From Phytophthora quininea (lineage: Eukaryota; Oomycota; Peronosporomycetes; Peronosporales; Peronosporaceae): a stretch of 64,000 bases of DNA. Below, one piece after another: positions 32,713 to 43,310 of the stretch (its first letter is position 1; each line of letters begins with the position of its first letter). A program made the translations under genes and the position numbers. A model generated the notes under the pieces. It did not search any database and was not told where the DNA came from. It was given only the letters and a program-made list of their open reading frames with translations. The stretch spans positions 169,236 through 233,235 of the forward strand of contig JAAVTG010000179.1 of NCBI GenBank assembly GCA_011947345.1. The letters are read 5' to 3'.

Positions 32713-33834
32713 ATGACCGCCATCGCTGGAACGCGTGTTGCCCTCGTCGGTGCCGGTGCCGTCAACTTCGGAGGCGCCGAAGGACCCTGGGACCACGCTT
32801 CGCGTCTTGAGAAGCTCGGCGCCGTCATCGTGGCCGTCGTGGATCCAATGACCGCCAAAGCCCAAGAGAAGGTGGACGCTCGCCGCGCCAACAAGGAGTT
32901 CGCCCACGTGTGGGCCAACACCGAAGTCTACGCCGACCTGCAGGAGATGCTGGACGCGGTCAAGCCCACGGTCGTGTTCATCGGTGTGCCACCGTCGTTC
33001 CACGGCTGCTACAAGTATCCGCTGGAGCTGCAGTGCTTGCGTGCCAGGGCCCACTTGTTCCTCGAGAAGCCGCTGTCGAACGCCCCCGTCGAGGAGGTGA
33101 CCAAGTACGCGGCCGAGGTGGAGGCGCTGCGCAAGGAGAAGAACCTGGTGGTGTCGGTGGGCTACATGTTCCGCTACTCGCTGTTCGGCGAGAAGATCAA
33201 AGAGCTGCTGCAGGGCAAGCAGGTGGTGTGCCTCATGGCGCGCTACAACTGCACGTACGCCGCCATCCCGAGTCCGTTCTGGTGGAACTCGGCGCACTGC
33301 GGCGGCCCCATCGTGGAGCAGGCCACGCACTTCGCCGACATCTCGCGCTACCTGGTGGGCGAGGTCGACATGGACACGGTCTACAGCCGCAGTGTGAAGG
33401 CGAGTCTGACGCCGGGCGACATCGGCTACCTGGAGAAGGTGCCCGTGGACGAGACGATCATCCCCGAGGCCAACCGCGTGCCACGCGCGCACGTGGCCAA
33501 CTGGTACTTCAAGAGCGGCGCGCTGGGCAACCTGGTGCACGGCGCACTGCTGCAGGGCGAGGCGTACGACGCGTCGCTGGAGCTCATGGCCGACGGCCTG
33601 CGCATCAACGTGGTCAAGCCGTACTCGGAGAGGCCGACGCTCAAGGTGCTGCAGGGCGACAGCGACGAGGAGCTCACGATTGAGTTCCCTGGAGATGACA
33701 TGTACCTGACGGAGGACCGCGAGTTCCTGAAGGCGGTTCACGGCGAGGGCAAGGACATCCGCTGCCAGTACCAGGACGCCGTCAACACGTACGCGCTGAC
33801 GTGCAAGATCCGCGATGTGGCCCTGGCGAACTAG
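32713..33834 (+). CDS. Gfo/Idh/MocA-family NAD(P)-dependent oxidoreductase, right copy
   Basis: Intact, 373 residues. The N-terminal Rossmann fold reads TRVALVGAGAVNFGG with VVDPM at the second strand end, then TVVFIGVPPSFHG and the family hallmark EKPLS at about residue 119. The C-terminal substrate domain has SVGYMFRYSLFGEKIKELL, WWNSAHCGGPIVEQATHFAD (the GG..xxxxHxxD catalytic-type motif) and LVGEVDMDTVYSR. The protein is probably cytosolic, since there is no signal peptide. Family members oxidise sugars, sugar acids or inositols with NAD(P). The neighbouring SWEET gene suggests a sugar-linked substrate (inference). Flanking DNA is unrelated to the left copy immediately after the stop codon. 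Confidence 0.9.
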   Translation: MTAIAGTRVALVGAGAVNFGGAEGPWDHASRLEKLGAVIVAVVDPMTAKAQEKVDARRANKEFAHVWANTEVYADLQEMLDAVKPTVVFIGVPPSFHGCYKYPLELQCLRARAHLFLEKPLSNAPVEEVTKYAAEVEALRKEKNLVVSVGYMFRYSLFGEKIKELLQGKQVVCLMARYNCTYAAIPSPFWWNSAHCGGPIVEQATHFADISRYLVGEVDMDTVYSRSVKASLTPGDIGYLEKVPVDETIIPEANRVPRAHVANWYFKSGALGNLVHGALLQGEAYDASLELMADGLRINVVKPYSERPTLKVLQGDSDEELTIEFPGDDMYLTEDREFLKAVHGEGKDIRCQYQDAVNTYALTCKIRDVALAN

Positions 33835-35309
33835 AAGGTTACGAAGTATTTTCCGATCGCGGTTCGTGGCAAGTATGGGAAAGGAAAGTGCGTCTAGATC
33901 CTTGCACGAGCAATGTCGTAAGTGGTAGCGGGATTTCAAAAGCGTTAACGTAACACGTTCTGGGTCATTTGGTTTTTAGCCTCTGTGGAGTTGTTTTAGC
34001 TTTCTGGTCCTCTCAGTTGACTTCTAGGCTTTTGTATCGCAAACCCCAACAAGATTTTCTTAAGGACAAATAAGGACCAAGTTCCGGGAGGCTCGCTTGA
34101 TCTCAATACAGTATCATCGGATATACCGGTAATATACAACTAACACAGCAAGATAGCTCTGCACTCCGACGTGCTAGCTGTATCGTTCAATCACTATATT
34201 CGTTGAGCAGCTCGCGCAAAACTATCCCTAACGACACGGCAGAAAATGAAGTTTGTCTTTAATTTTAGGACAAAAATACATCACAACCGTAATGATCTCA
34301 AGTCAAATGAAACCCTGGCAAATTCGTTACTGTTTTCTGAGTGTCAAGCCAAAAATCTCCAGTTTTGTAAATTAGCTCACAGTATGTTTATGCCAGTGAA
34401 TTGACGTTTATCTAAGAGAAGTGGGGAGAGCGGCATGATCGGATCTGTTTTGGTTATTAATTATTATTCGACTGAGATTATTTTCACACAACATTGTTGC
34501 TCTTGGGCTACCTATGTCGTATCTAGTTGTCTAAGCAAAATAATAATAGTTTCTGAACATATAACATGTCAAAAACGATAGAATAGTTGGCCATTTTTTC
34601 CCCCAAGAAGCCGTTTTTAGCGGGCATCCAGGGCGCTACACCTGAATATAAACTTGAACGCAAACGGATAGGCAATATTGAAAGTCCGGTGATTAGACAT
34701 GTATAACTAATTTTGGCTAAGACGTCATCATTTATACGAAACGCTTAGAGACATACCGACAATTTTGCAAAACTTTGAACTAGCCACTTCCTACATATCA
34801 TGCAATATAAGTTGAATGGACGCTAGTTCTACAGCAAAACCTAGCCCACCATGTTTTTATACCCTGGCAGGATGAAATGGCACAGTTTAATGATGCCTCA
34901 TATTTATTTTGGTAAAATTTGTTTTCGACCCACTACGAAAAATGGTCTGGTTGAGTCAGGCAATCATTGTTAAAACGGCCTGTACAATTTTCAACATCTT
35001 TTGTTCTTAAAATCGCAGTTAAGGACAAACTTTTGTAGATTCTCAGCGCCGGCGATCCGATTTTGTTCTTATAGGACAAATGTTTGTTGGGGGCTAGCTA
35101 TTCAATTCCTTGGGAAAATGGGGAGCTTTCGCTACCATTTGATTACAAAGGGGCATTTACTTACAAAAGAGACCGAGGTGCGAGCAAACATGATTTGGTG
35201 CGAAAACAAAGTGGGTTTGGGCGCGAGCAAAATAAAAAGAGGCGGTTTGGGTCCCAATAAAATGATTTGTGGACGTCAACAACATGTACGCAAAACGTAC
35301 GGTAGTAAA
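33835..35309. other. AT-rich intergenic region
   Basis: About 1.5 kb with a marked drop in GC compared with the genes to the left. No coding frame with recognisable content. Several short AGGACAAA motifs recur (about 34064, 34268, 35024, 35074), perhaps relics of mobile elements. Confidence 0.4.
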
Positions 35310-35354
35310 CATTAATCTGACCCCGTTCACATTAACTTGACTGTCAGATTAATG
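35310..35354. repeat. Nested inverted repeat at left side of MULE remnant
   Basis: CATTAATCTGAC at 35310-35321 is matched by GTCAGATTAATG at 35343-35354. Inside and overlapping these, TTCACATTAA pairs with TTAATGTGAA. It lies just before the MULE coding remnant and may be a terminal-repeat junction. Confidence 0.5.
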
Positions 35355-35489
35355 TGAATACGTTGCCGTCTCCACCAATAATTATAGCCTGGAATTGATT
35401 CGTACACTTCTCGCTTATTCTTCGCCCGCAGAATACCACGCAGAATAGAGTGAAGGACTATATCAGCGAAATATTCCAGCCGGGAATTT

Positions 35490-36310
35490 ATACAGCATCG
35501 TGTGTCCAATTTCTGCTACTCTGCCATTTACGTGACCCGCGAGATTAAAGATTACAAATTGTGCGTGGGTGAACACATCATGATTGAACGCCGAATGACA
35601 TGTACTAACCTTGCATGTGTAAGAATAGAGGAAGAACGTGGAGGTGGTCAACGTGGTGTGGTATGCAATGGAACATGTAGGAGTGCAAGTCAACCTAGCG
35701 CACATTCACAAATGACCCGGCGCACTTTCGTGGAGATGAAGGGTGTTTTGGGCCACATCGTGTTTCTATCACAGCTGAGGTGAAGGAATACGTTACTAAA
35801 ATGGACTCATGTGGAGTGCAGCCGAGACATATTTGGAGCAACCTCTGCCGTTCGAGTGACATTCCTACATCGCCACCAGGCTTACCATCACGACAACAAA
35901 TTGCAGATTGCGTTAAACGCCTAGGAAAGGCTGATTTGACTCGCAATACCTGTCTAGATATGAAGACGTTGGCGAAGGAATTCCCTTACTCTGCTGGCAT
36001 TAACCCTGATAAAGCATTATCTTCGGACCCGTGGATGATGAGGACGGATTCCCTCGAATTGGAAAGGGTTCTGACGAGAGCCCTTTCATTCTTGGTGTTG
36101 CAACTATTAGACTTCTGGAGTAAATCTACCTACTAAGTGGTGATGAACATTTTCAAGCTGTTTCACACTGACACAACTTTCAAGCTCAGCAATCTATGGT
36201 ATCCTTTCCTTACTTGCGGGTTTTCGGATAGGTCAAGAACGTATCACCTTGCTGCGATAGGGATTTCTAGCGCAAGAGTACGAGCTCGCATTATCGTGCG
36301 TAGCAAAATT
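35490..36310 (+). mobile_element. MULE (Mutator-like) transposase remnant, N-terminal part
   Basis: Frames at 35502-35783 and 35780-36136 give RREMTC..NLACVR and VKEYVTKMDSCGVQPRHIWS, the region before the DDE core. A third piece, about 36145-36300, reads FKLFHTDTTFKLSNLWYPFL and TCGFSDRSRTYHLAAIGISS, which matches the MULE DDE block (FHxDxTFKLx..GYPv...GfsDr.R.yHl.A). Stops and frame changes separate the pieces, so the element is inactive. The C-terminal part appears again from 37884 after about 1.6 kb of unrelated sequence. Confidence 0.65.
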
Positions 36311-36530
36311 TAACCGCCGATTGTTTAATACCCAGTTACGTGACACGATGCAATTCTGCCGTTTTGCGGCTGCCCCGAATCTGACCTCTGATTGACCGGA
36401 TGTTATCAACGGTGGGTGTAGAGTTGTGGAGTTCAACTTGAACCTGGGGAGTGACGCGGGCGTATCACCATAGTGATCCAGAACACTTTGACCTGAACCA
36501 AGACAACTGAGTCCAGATCTAGGTAGAACT
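36311..36530. other. Non-coding sequence inside the transposon region
   Basis: No gene or clear repeat seen. Confidence 0.35.
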
Positions 36531-36900
36531 TATGTGTTGTACCGTGAAACAGAAGTTTTGGACCTGGACCACGTCATGTCGTCAAGTTCTGAGCCACCAA
36601 GCACCTGGATCGGAAGCCATCTGGGATCGGTATACTGAACCCAAGATGTTTCAGGCTCACAGTCGCCTCCAGTGTCCACAAGCCAGGAGCCACTTGGATC
36701 AGTCGTCGCAAGTGATATCTGGATCAGGGCACCTGGATCACGTTGCCTGGATCGGGAGTCACCTGAGGTTGGTACTCTGTACCCAAGATGTTTCAGGAGC
36801 ATATAGTCACGTCAAGTGTTCACAAGTCACAGAAGTCACCTGGATCAGCCATTATCACAAGTTGCACCTGGATCAGACCACCTGGATCAGGTGCCTGGGC
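36530..36900. repeat. Degenerate tandem repeat, about 142-bp period
   Basis: ACCCAAGATGTTTCAG occurs at 36639 and again at 36781. Surrounding blocks also align: CACAAG...CAC(T/C)TGGATCAG, and repeated CACCTGGATCA(G/C). About 2.5 copies are visible, the leftmost more diverged. The short word CCTGGATCAG also recurs within each unit. Confidence 0.6.
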
Positions 36901-37880
36901 TTATGAGGGTAAAACCCCTTGCTTCTACGGGAGTTTCACGCCATATCTTTCAGGATATCAATCGAAGAGTCGCCAAACCAAGGGTCGCCTACTCAAAGGT
37001 CACTGCCGCAGAGGGTCGCGAGATCTAAAACCGCTGACCGCAAGTCTTCATACGAAAATCAAGTCAAATCGGCGCACAAGGTAAATTTCCATAGTAATTA
37101 GGTTAAACCATAAACAGAGTTCAATTTGCCGTCTAAAGCACAAGTGCCTGTTGATCCCCGTGGGGTCTCAGGCGTCGACTGTTGCGGAAAGCTTTTCCCG
37201 TGAGGGCACGCCCGGCTAGGACTGGTCATCCGTGTGAGCTCCACCTAGATCAAGTCCAAATTAGGTGGGGCGCTCGGCAAAACCAGGTCCCATCTATTCC
37301 ATATCCCAGTTGTATTTTGACCTGGTTCTCGCTAGGGACAGCGTTCCGGGGAAGTGAGTGTCAGAACCAGCCTCATAATTAACTTTTTCTGCCTGAGTCA
37401 GGTGGGTGGATACTCCAGATTAAACGGACCGTAAGGGGATTGCCACAAGGAGCACACGCCGCCCAGGATCAGATCGCTGGTCCTGGGGTACTTCACGTGG
37501 GCCAAGGACCTCAGCCGGGAAGCTACCTGGATCTAATCTCTGGACGTCGTCCGAAGTGCGCTGCGCCTATACACCCTAGGCGAGTTCGGTTCACCGCCGT
37601 CACCACATACGTGTTGAAGCGGAAATGGGAAATGCAGATGACGCCCAATTAAATGCTCTCCAGCGAGTACCGGTGTCCAGCGATAGCAAGAATTTTATGT
37701 GTTTTCTTTCACGTACTGTATAATGTTCATAATAGAACGAAGCACCTCGATGCAGGGCCGGGTGTCTCCGTTTTCTATGGCATTATGGACGCGCACTTTA
37801 CTACAAGTTATACTAAATAATACAGTATTGTGAAAGATAGATTGATCGCCGATTGGAAAACATAACCAAGTCTCAGATAC
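36901..37880. other. Non-coding insertion between MULE pieces
   Basis: No recognisable gene. Moderate GC, short open frames only. It separates the DDE block of the MULE remnant from its C-terminal part. Confidence 0.35.
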
Positions 37881-37883
37881 TCC

Positions 37884-39283
37884 GTGGCACACTTTCAAAC
37901 CCAATGGACTAACAGCCGCTTTTGGAGGTGGCAGATTTTTCACTCTCCATCTAGCTGCGCTACGACATGTGAAGCGTTTAATGCCACGGAAAAACGACAT
38001 GCCCAGCGGAAAGCGTCCGAGGCTTGTGCTCTTACACGAAGTATGATGACGCTGGTTGAAGATGTGGGTTGTGACGTTGCTAATTCAACAGGTTATATCG
38101 CTGGTTCCAACGCCGAAATAAAACATACAACAAATTGGATGTTGTGGACGAAAGCCGTAAGAGTGGTTAGGAGGAGGCGGGGGGTCGATAAGGACGGGGA
38201 GGAAGAGCAGGAGGAGGAGGATGACCAGCCAGCAGAGGCCAGGCCGGATGCAGGGGATGCGCCGGTGGTTACAAAGGTTACTCATATTGATGATGGTATT
38301 GCAGTAAGGAATGATCCGAAGCGGAGTCTTGCCTCGCGAAATGTGTGGCTGTACAACGTACGCGGCGGCAATAATTTTTAAGAATTCAAAATTTCACATA
38401 AACCCAAAATAGTTGCTTGGACATTGGCGTCGGTGAAGCCCCGCATTATTTTGAAAGCTTCAGCAATCCGCGAAATTTTGCCCGACGAAGTACTCAAGAT
38501 GTACTTTCCCGAGGATTCCTCGTCCCAGCGCCAGGTGAAAAACTAGCAGAAAAGGACGTCATGTTGGAGATCCGCAGTGTCGGTATATTCACCAGGGACA
38601 CAATCTTGGCAATGAAGGGCTGGCACAGAGCTCAGCAAGCTTTCACTGCTGTCACTAGAGTTCTAAATTTTGTTTCGCAAGTTGACACAGACATTCACTG
38701 CGGCTTCATCGTTCCGAATAAACAACTCATCGAGAGGAAAGTAGCGTCTCTTTTACTTTTGTCGCCCCAGGTATGCGATGTAAGTTTTAGAAGGCCAGAT
38801 GACGACATGTTAATGTGTTTTTCCTGCTAGATTGCGTACTTGGATATAACTGGCAAGCATCTAATTGGCGAGTCAACCATCAACATCCTTCAAGACAAGC
38901 TCTTTGGATCTCGATCAGATGTCATTCGTATCCACCCAACGAGCCTCTTAGTTGTTGCGGAAGGATCAATCAGTTCGAACACCAAGAAATTAGCAAAAAC
39001 ACTGAAGCCGCTGTCATTACAGCGCGTTCTCCTGCCCATAAACTGCGATGGTGAACATTGGTGCGCTGTGATGACCAGCGTAGCAGAAGCAAAGAGTTAC
39101 GCTTACCAAGTTGATGCGGCACTTGTAGACTGGGTGATCGAAAACTCCCAGCCGTTTGCGATGGTAGTGCAAAAACGTTCATTGCGTTTTGCAATACGCC
39201 ACAACAGTCACATAAGGTGTCAGTACGCCAAACTATCCGGCGGCGCGTTTATTCGAAATGGATATTCGAAAAAGCGTTGGTAA
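37884..39283 (+). mobile_element. MULE C-terminal part with Ulp1-like (C48) protease segment
   Basis: 37884-38381 opens HFQTQWTNSRFWRWQIFHSP, the post-DDE segment of oomycete MULEs, then an acidic stretch. A second piece reads PKIVAWTLASVKPRIILKAS and REILPDEVLKMYFPED (about 38405-38520). From about 38560 in another frame come MLEIRSVGIFTRDTILAMKG and VLNFVSQVDTDIHCGFIVPN. A 60-nt intron (38771-38830) then leads into IAYLDITGKHLIGESTINIL and RVLLPINCDGEHWCAVM, the His-Trp motif of Ulp1/SENP cysteine proteases. The frame ends before the expected Gln and Cys of the active site, so the protease is truncated. MULEs carrying Ulp1-like genes are known from plants; a similar unit is inferred here. 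Confidence 0.6.
38771..38830 (+). other. Intron in Ulp1-like segment
   Basis: GTATGC...TGCTAG, 60 nt; joins LLLLSPQ to IAYLDITGKH in frame. Confidence 0.6.
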
Positions 39284-39489
39284 GGAACACGCTGGTCACA
39301 TAAATCGCAGGCCGCCGTACAAGCGTCACGACCGACATGTAGACGTCAGCCGCCAACCGCGGCTGTATGGTGGTAACTTCGCACTGGATGGACGAGAGCT
39401 GGAATATGCGGTCTTTTATTTTGGCCTTCCAAAGAGTTGAATATCTTCACACTGGCGCTCGTCTTTCTGACCATCTTTTCGTCGCTTTT

Positions 39490-40809
39490 TGTGCAATGGA
39501 TGCGAGCTGCTGAATTTCATGTGGGCAGTAATAGCCCATAACGTCTCCAACAATAGCACCATGGTGGATACGATCAAAAACAAGCAGCCAAACCGAATTT
39601 GCGATCAACTTGAAACCACCATCCCCTTATCTGTCTCCACGTCGACTGTAATGAAAGACGACGTCCTTCCCCCTTTCGTCAAATTTCAAGTCCGCTGTCT
39701 AGCGCACGTGCCCAGTCGTCGACAGTAATGCCAGCGTAATTCGTGACATCATGGAAAAATTCTCAGAAGCCCCGTCGGTTTGTGAAGCTCTTCGACGCTT
39801 GTGTGTGGCGCTGAATGTCGCCTTCCGGCAACCCAAACTTGATTGCGTCACGAATAGGAATAGTACATGGGAAATGGTAATGACAGCAATCAAGCTTCGA
39901 AAACCTATCGAAGAGTTGCAGCGACGAATTCGCGATCTTCACGCAGGATATACTTATTTCAAGATCGCTCCAGATAGCCGCATGACCGTTACAATCCCAC
40001 ACGAAGCCTGTGTTACTCTCACGGAGTTCTATCGCTTCTTAACGCCCGTAAAAGCAGCTACTACCTTGATGTCAGGGAAAAACTATCTAAAGTTCGGCAT
40101 AGCAGTCGTTGTACTTTCGATGGTCTCCAAACATGCGCGAAAGTCATTGTCAGTACCACATCACGATATACATCAGCATTTGCTTCTGCGTTTAAGTCCA
40201 AACTGGATGGGTATGAAGACCTAGTGAAAAATCGCCTGGCCAAGATTGCAGCTCTCCTTGACCCTCGAGTAACATTGATGAAGCAAGAGGCAATAAGGAT
40301 ATCAGTGACACCAAACAAACCGTTCACGAAGAAAATGAAGCCGAATATTGCACAGCTTTCGAGACACATCCACGAGAAGTGAGTACACCCCAGAGACACA
40401 ACAGGAGGATCAAGATATCGCACTTGGTGAGGCGATGGACCTGATGATCGATGAGAATTTTGGGCTCGATGATCCGACAACATTTGCCAGCGAAACATTT
40501 GTTTCGGAACTGGACCGCTGGTTCGTTCACAGAGACTCGATGATGCACTCCAAAACAAAGAGCGATGAGGTTTGTCGGTGGATGCGAAGTCTCGAGGGGC
40601 TTCCACGAACCCAGACCGTGACCAGACTACTTCGCGGTGATGGCAACTTTTGTTTCAAGCAGAGATTGCAGTTGGTGGCCGAAGGAGTCTACCCGGAATA
40701 CTCACACCCGTACGGTGACCGTCAATACTATTTTCGGGTGGGTGAGAGCATCCGAGCGATTTCGAGACTACCGGGGAAGGGGCGGTTAGCGGTTAATCGG
40801 CTCCAATAA
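39490..40809 (+). mobile_element. hAT-family transposase remnant
   Basis: Pieces in three frames: VKFQVRCLAHV (about 39680), then SNASVIRDIMEKFSEAPSVC, QPKLDCVTNRNSTWEMVMTA (the CxTRWNSTxxM hAT block), IPHEACVTLTEFYRFLTPVK with AATTLMSG (39751-40224), LAKIAALLDPRVTLMKQEA (about 40230-40290) and a C-terminal piece ELDRWFVHRDSM..RWMRSL (40348-40809). The order matches hAT transposases. The TRW to TNR change and the frame breaks mark it as inactive. No target-site duplication or terminal repeats were identified. Confidence 0.65.
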
Positions 40810-41395
40810 TCGACTAGAATTCTTCGACGAGAGGAATTAGCCCTTCTATATTTATTAACATGAGTCTTTTCTAAGTGAATTTTTCTGGTAGAGTGAGCTT
40901 TCGAGCTTCAAATCTGGGACTTAGAAGATCTAGCCCAACGCTTGCTTGAGTACGTACTATCGCCAATATCTTCTATAAACGGCCAAACGTCTGACCGCTT
41001 TCGATGCTGCTGCTCGCTCAACGTTGACCCAACCACCTCTACGGGCGCAGCGGTCTCGTCGTGGTCGACGGCCTGGTCTTCCGTGCTATCCATTGCGACA
41101 CGCTGGAAGCATACAGAGAGGATGATGAGATTTATCAGGGTCCGGATAACCCCTCAAGATCGATTCAATCGGAGTCGAAACGATTTGCCTTACACCTGTC
41201 TAATATGCAGTATCTGAAGAACGTCAAACCCTTAAATATTACAGTAGTTTTTAATCGCAATCGGTCAGATAAATTGGCGATTATAATCGTGTCGATTGGT
41301 CAGTGTTGCAACGCGATCAGATGCCGATCAAATCCGAACGATCCAAGGGGCCAATTGGAACGATTTGAAGTGTTACATCCCTAATAATATATCTA
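40810..41395. other. Transposon-flanking region with a possible BED-like fragment
   Basis: A minus-strand frame at 40908-41093 contains QQHRKRSDVWPFIED, which recalls the start of a BED zinc finger of hAT elements, but the Cys/His residues are not in place. Nothing else recognised. Confidence 0.3.
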
Positions 41396-41990
41396 CCTTT
41401 TATATCATTCACACACCCTATTAACAAGCGTAAACATCTTCATAATTTTTCTCTACTATTTCTATATTTCCCTTACCACTCCAATGTCTCTACCTCCCCA
41501 CTTTTTCATTTTCCTCTTGTTTTACCTTATCTACCTTTCATTTTTATTTATTTCAAATTTTATAGTTGATATATTTATCTACCTACCATTCTTCACCACA
41601 CCAATCCGTTATTCTCTATCCCACCTCTGTGTGTTACCTCCCTTATCTGCTGTCATTTATGTGGCCTTTTACGCTTTTCCTTATATGCATCTGGTATGTT
41701 TATCCTACCACCTCTTATCATCCGTATCCGCAAAACCTTTTTCATATTCATTTTTAGGTTCACTATCATCTCTATTTATTTCCTTCTCTACCTTCTCTAT
41801 TGCGGTTATACATGTATTACTTGTGTTTATCGTCTCTACCTATCCTACAATTTTTGCCTTTTCTGATCTCTAAAGTCTCCATACTCTATCTATTTTTCAT
41901 TGTCCATGTATAGAAATCATTTCTCTCTCTACCATCCTATCTTTCGTTGAAACCTCTACCTTCGCCTATTTTCTTTACTTGTCAATATAT
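41396..41990. repeat. Pyrimidine-rich low-complexity tract
   Basis: About 600 bp with strong C+T bias on the plus strand, built from words like TCTACC, TTTTCC and TCTCTACC. The long hydrophobic frame 41484-41873 (Phe/Leu/Ser/Tyr-rich) is a by-product of the bias. Confidence 0.7.
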
Positions 41991-42860
41991 GTTGTAGTAA
42001 TGTACAATATCGCATAGAGTTCTACTTTTGCTTAGTACGTTTATACGCACATAGTTTGTTTCGCAGAGCATAAACAATGGGTGTTCGTGTCCTCGTTAAA
42101 CCCAATCAGATTTTCACAGTAAAAATGACCAAAACGAAGATTGGTGCAGCACACACAACATTTTTGTCCTAGGAGCTAAGACGAATCGGCAAAATTTAGC
42201 AAATTTCCCATCAAAATGATTAGTGTTCGTTATAACATATCACACACAGTATCATTATGTAGCCATCAGGGGTACTTCATTAATTAATTTTGTCCTATCA
42301 GCTAGAAAAAAGTATATGTGATATGTTATTAAGGACACTTACTCAAACGGGTATAACACCACAATGGACGATGGTAGACTATAATGTGATAGCTCATTGG
42401 AAAGAAGAAAGACATAGCTATACGAACATGGGCAAACGTTTCTGTAACTATCAATATTGGCGTCAGGATCACGCGCTAAATGTTGGTCCTTCCATTTGTC
42501 CTACCAAAATAACTGATTGGGGTCAATATTTGCATGTCTTCATGTAGGGTATGTTCGCGATGGGAAGATTATAGGGATTTTAGAGAGATAATAGCTTTCC
42601 AGGCTGAAAAGATGTCGCGAACACGTTCAACTCAGAATATCACTATCTTCATGAAATTACATTAACTTCCCCAAACTGGAAAACAAGGTAGCACCCATTT
42701 CGAGCGGAATCACCTTCTCCAAACGCTTACGTTCGTATTTGTAATGTTATCATCCAGAGTGATTTCCCCTTGTATTAGTGACACACTCATAGTGCTGGAC
42801 GCTTCACACTTCTCAATATCCTGAAGACCCAACAAGCTAAAAGCCAGACAACCCCAGACC
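41991..42860. other. AT-rich non-coding region
   Basis: No recognisable gene. TTTTGTCCTA(G/T)..AGCTA occurs at about 42163 and 42286, perhaps ends of small non-autonomous elements. Confidence 0.35.
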
Positions 42861-43310
42861 ATGGGCAAGGAGAGTAGTAGCGTGCAGCCAAAAGCTACCC
42901 AAGGACGCAGATGAGGATAAGCAGACGCGAGCCACTTGGACGGTGGTCGAGGAGTTTGATCTGCTGCAAGTGCTCGAAGAGGCGCGCAAAAACCCGAACA
43001 TTGCCACCGACAAAGGCTTGAACGCGACCGAGTCGAACACGTTGAAGAACAGGCTAAACGCCAAGCACAAGCGAGAGCTGGACAAAGGTGCTGTAATATC
43101 TATTTACTTTCTTATCATTGTACGACTTATGTTATGCGTGATTACAGGGCAGTACCAGACCAAGGTGACGCGGTTGCTGCAGGACTACGACCTGTATATG
43201 GAGCTCAAGGGAAAAAGCGGCGTCGGCGTTTGCCGAGAGGATGGGAAGCTGTCTTTCTCTGATGCAGTGTGGGGGAGTTGGAGAACGCCAAGCCAAAGAA
43301 GAGCATGAGC
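42861..43310 (+). CDS. Myb/SANT-like DNA-binding protein of a PIF/Harbinger element (degenerate)
   Basis: An ATG at 42861 reads MGKESSSVQPKATQGRR before a stop. In another frame the domain follows: DEDKQTRATWTVVEEFDLLQ, VLEEARKNPNIATDKGLNAT, NRLNAKHKRELDKG. A 60-nt intron (43088-43147) leads to QYQTKVTRLLQDYDLYMELK and GKSGVG, then a frame change to AVWGELENAKPK. The pattern (W..xxD..LL..L, LKxxY..Y..L...SGxG, VWxxL) fits the Myb_DNA-bind_3 type that accompanies Harbinger transposases. It probably binds transposon ends. It lies convergent to the transposase at 44440-45400. Confidence 0.6.
43088..43147 (+). other. Intron in Myb/SANT-like gene
   Basis: GTGCTG...ATACAG-type end (GATTACAG), 60 nt; joins RELDKG to QYQTKVTRLL in frame. 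Confidence 0.6.

Noticed and set aside
32605..33939. 444-residue minus-strand frame over the right oxidoreductase
   Set aside because: It is the antisense of an intact conserved gene, and the same antisense pieces appear over the left copy. No family features.
41484..41873. 129-residue hydrophobic protein resembling a membrane protein
   Set aside because: Explained by the pyrimidine-rich tract; Phe/Leu/Ser/Tyr content follows base composition.
34060..42300. Scattered AGGACAAA / TTTGTCCT motifs as ends of one transposon
   Set aside because: Only 8-10 bases match, spacing and orientation are irregular, and no consistent internal sequence or target duplication is seen.
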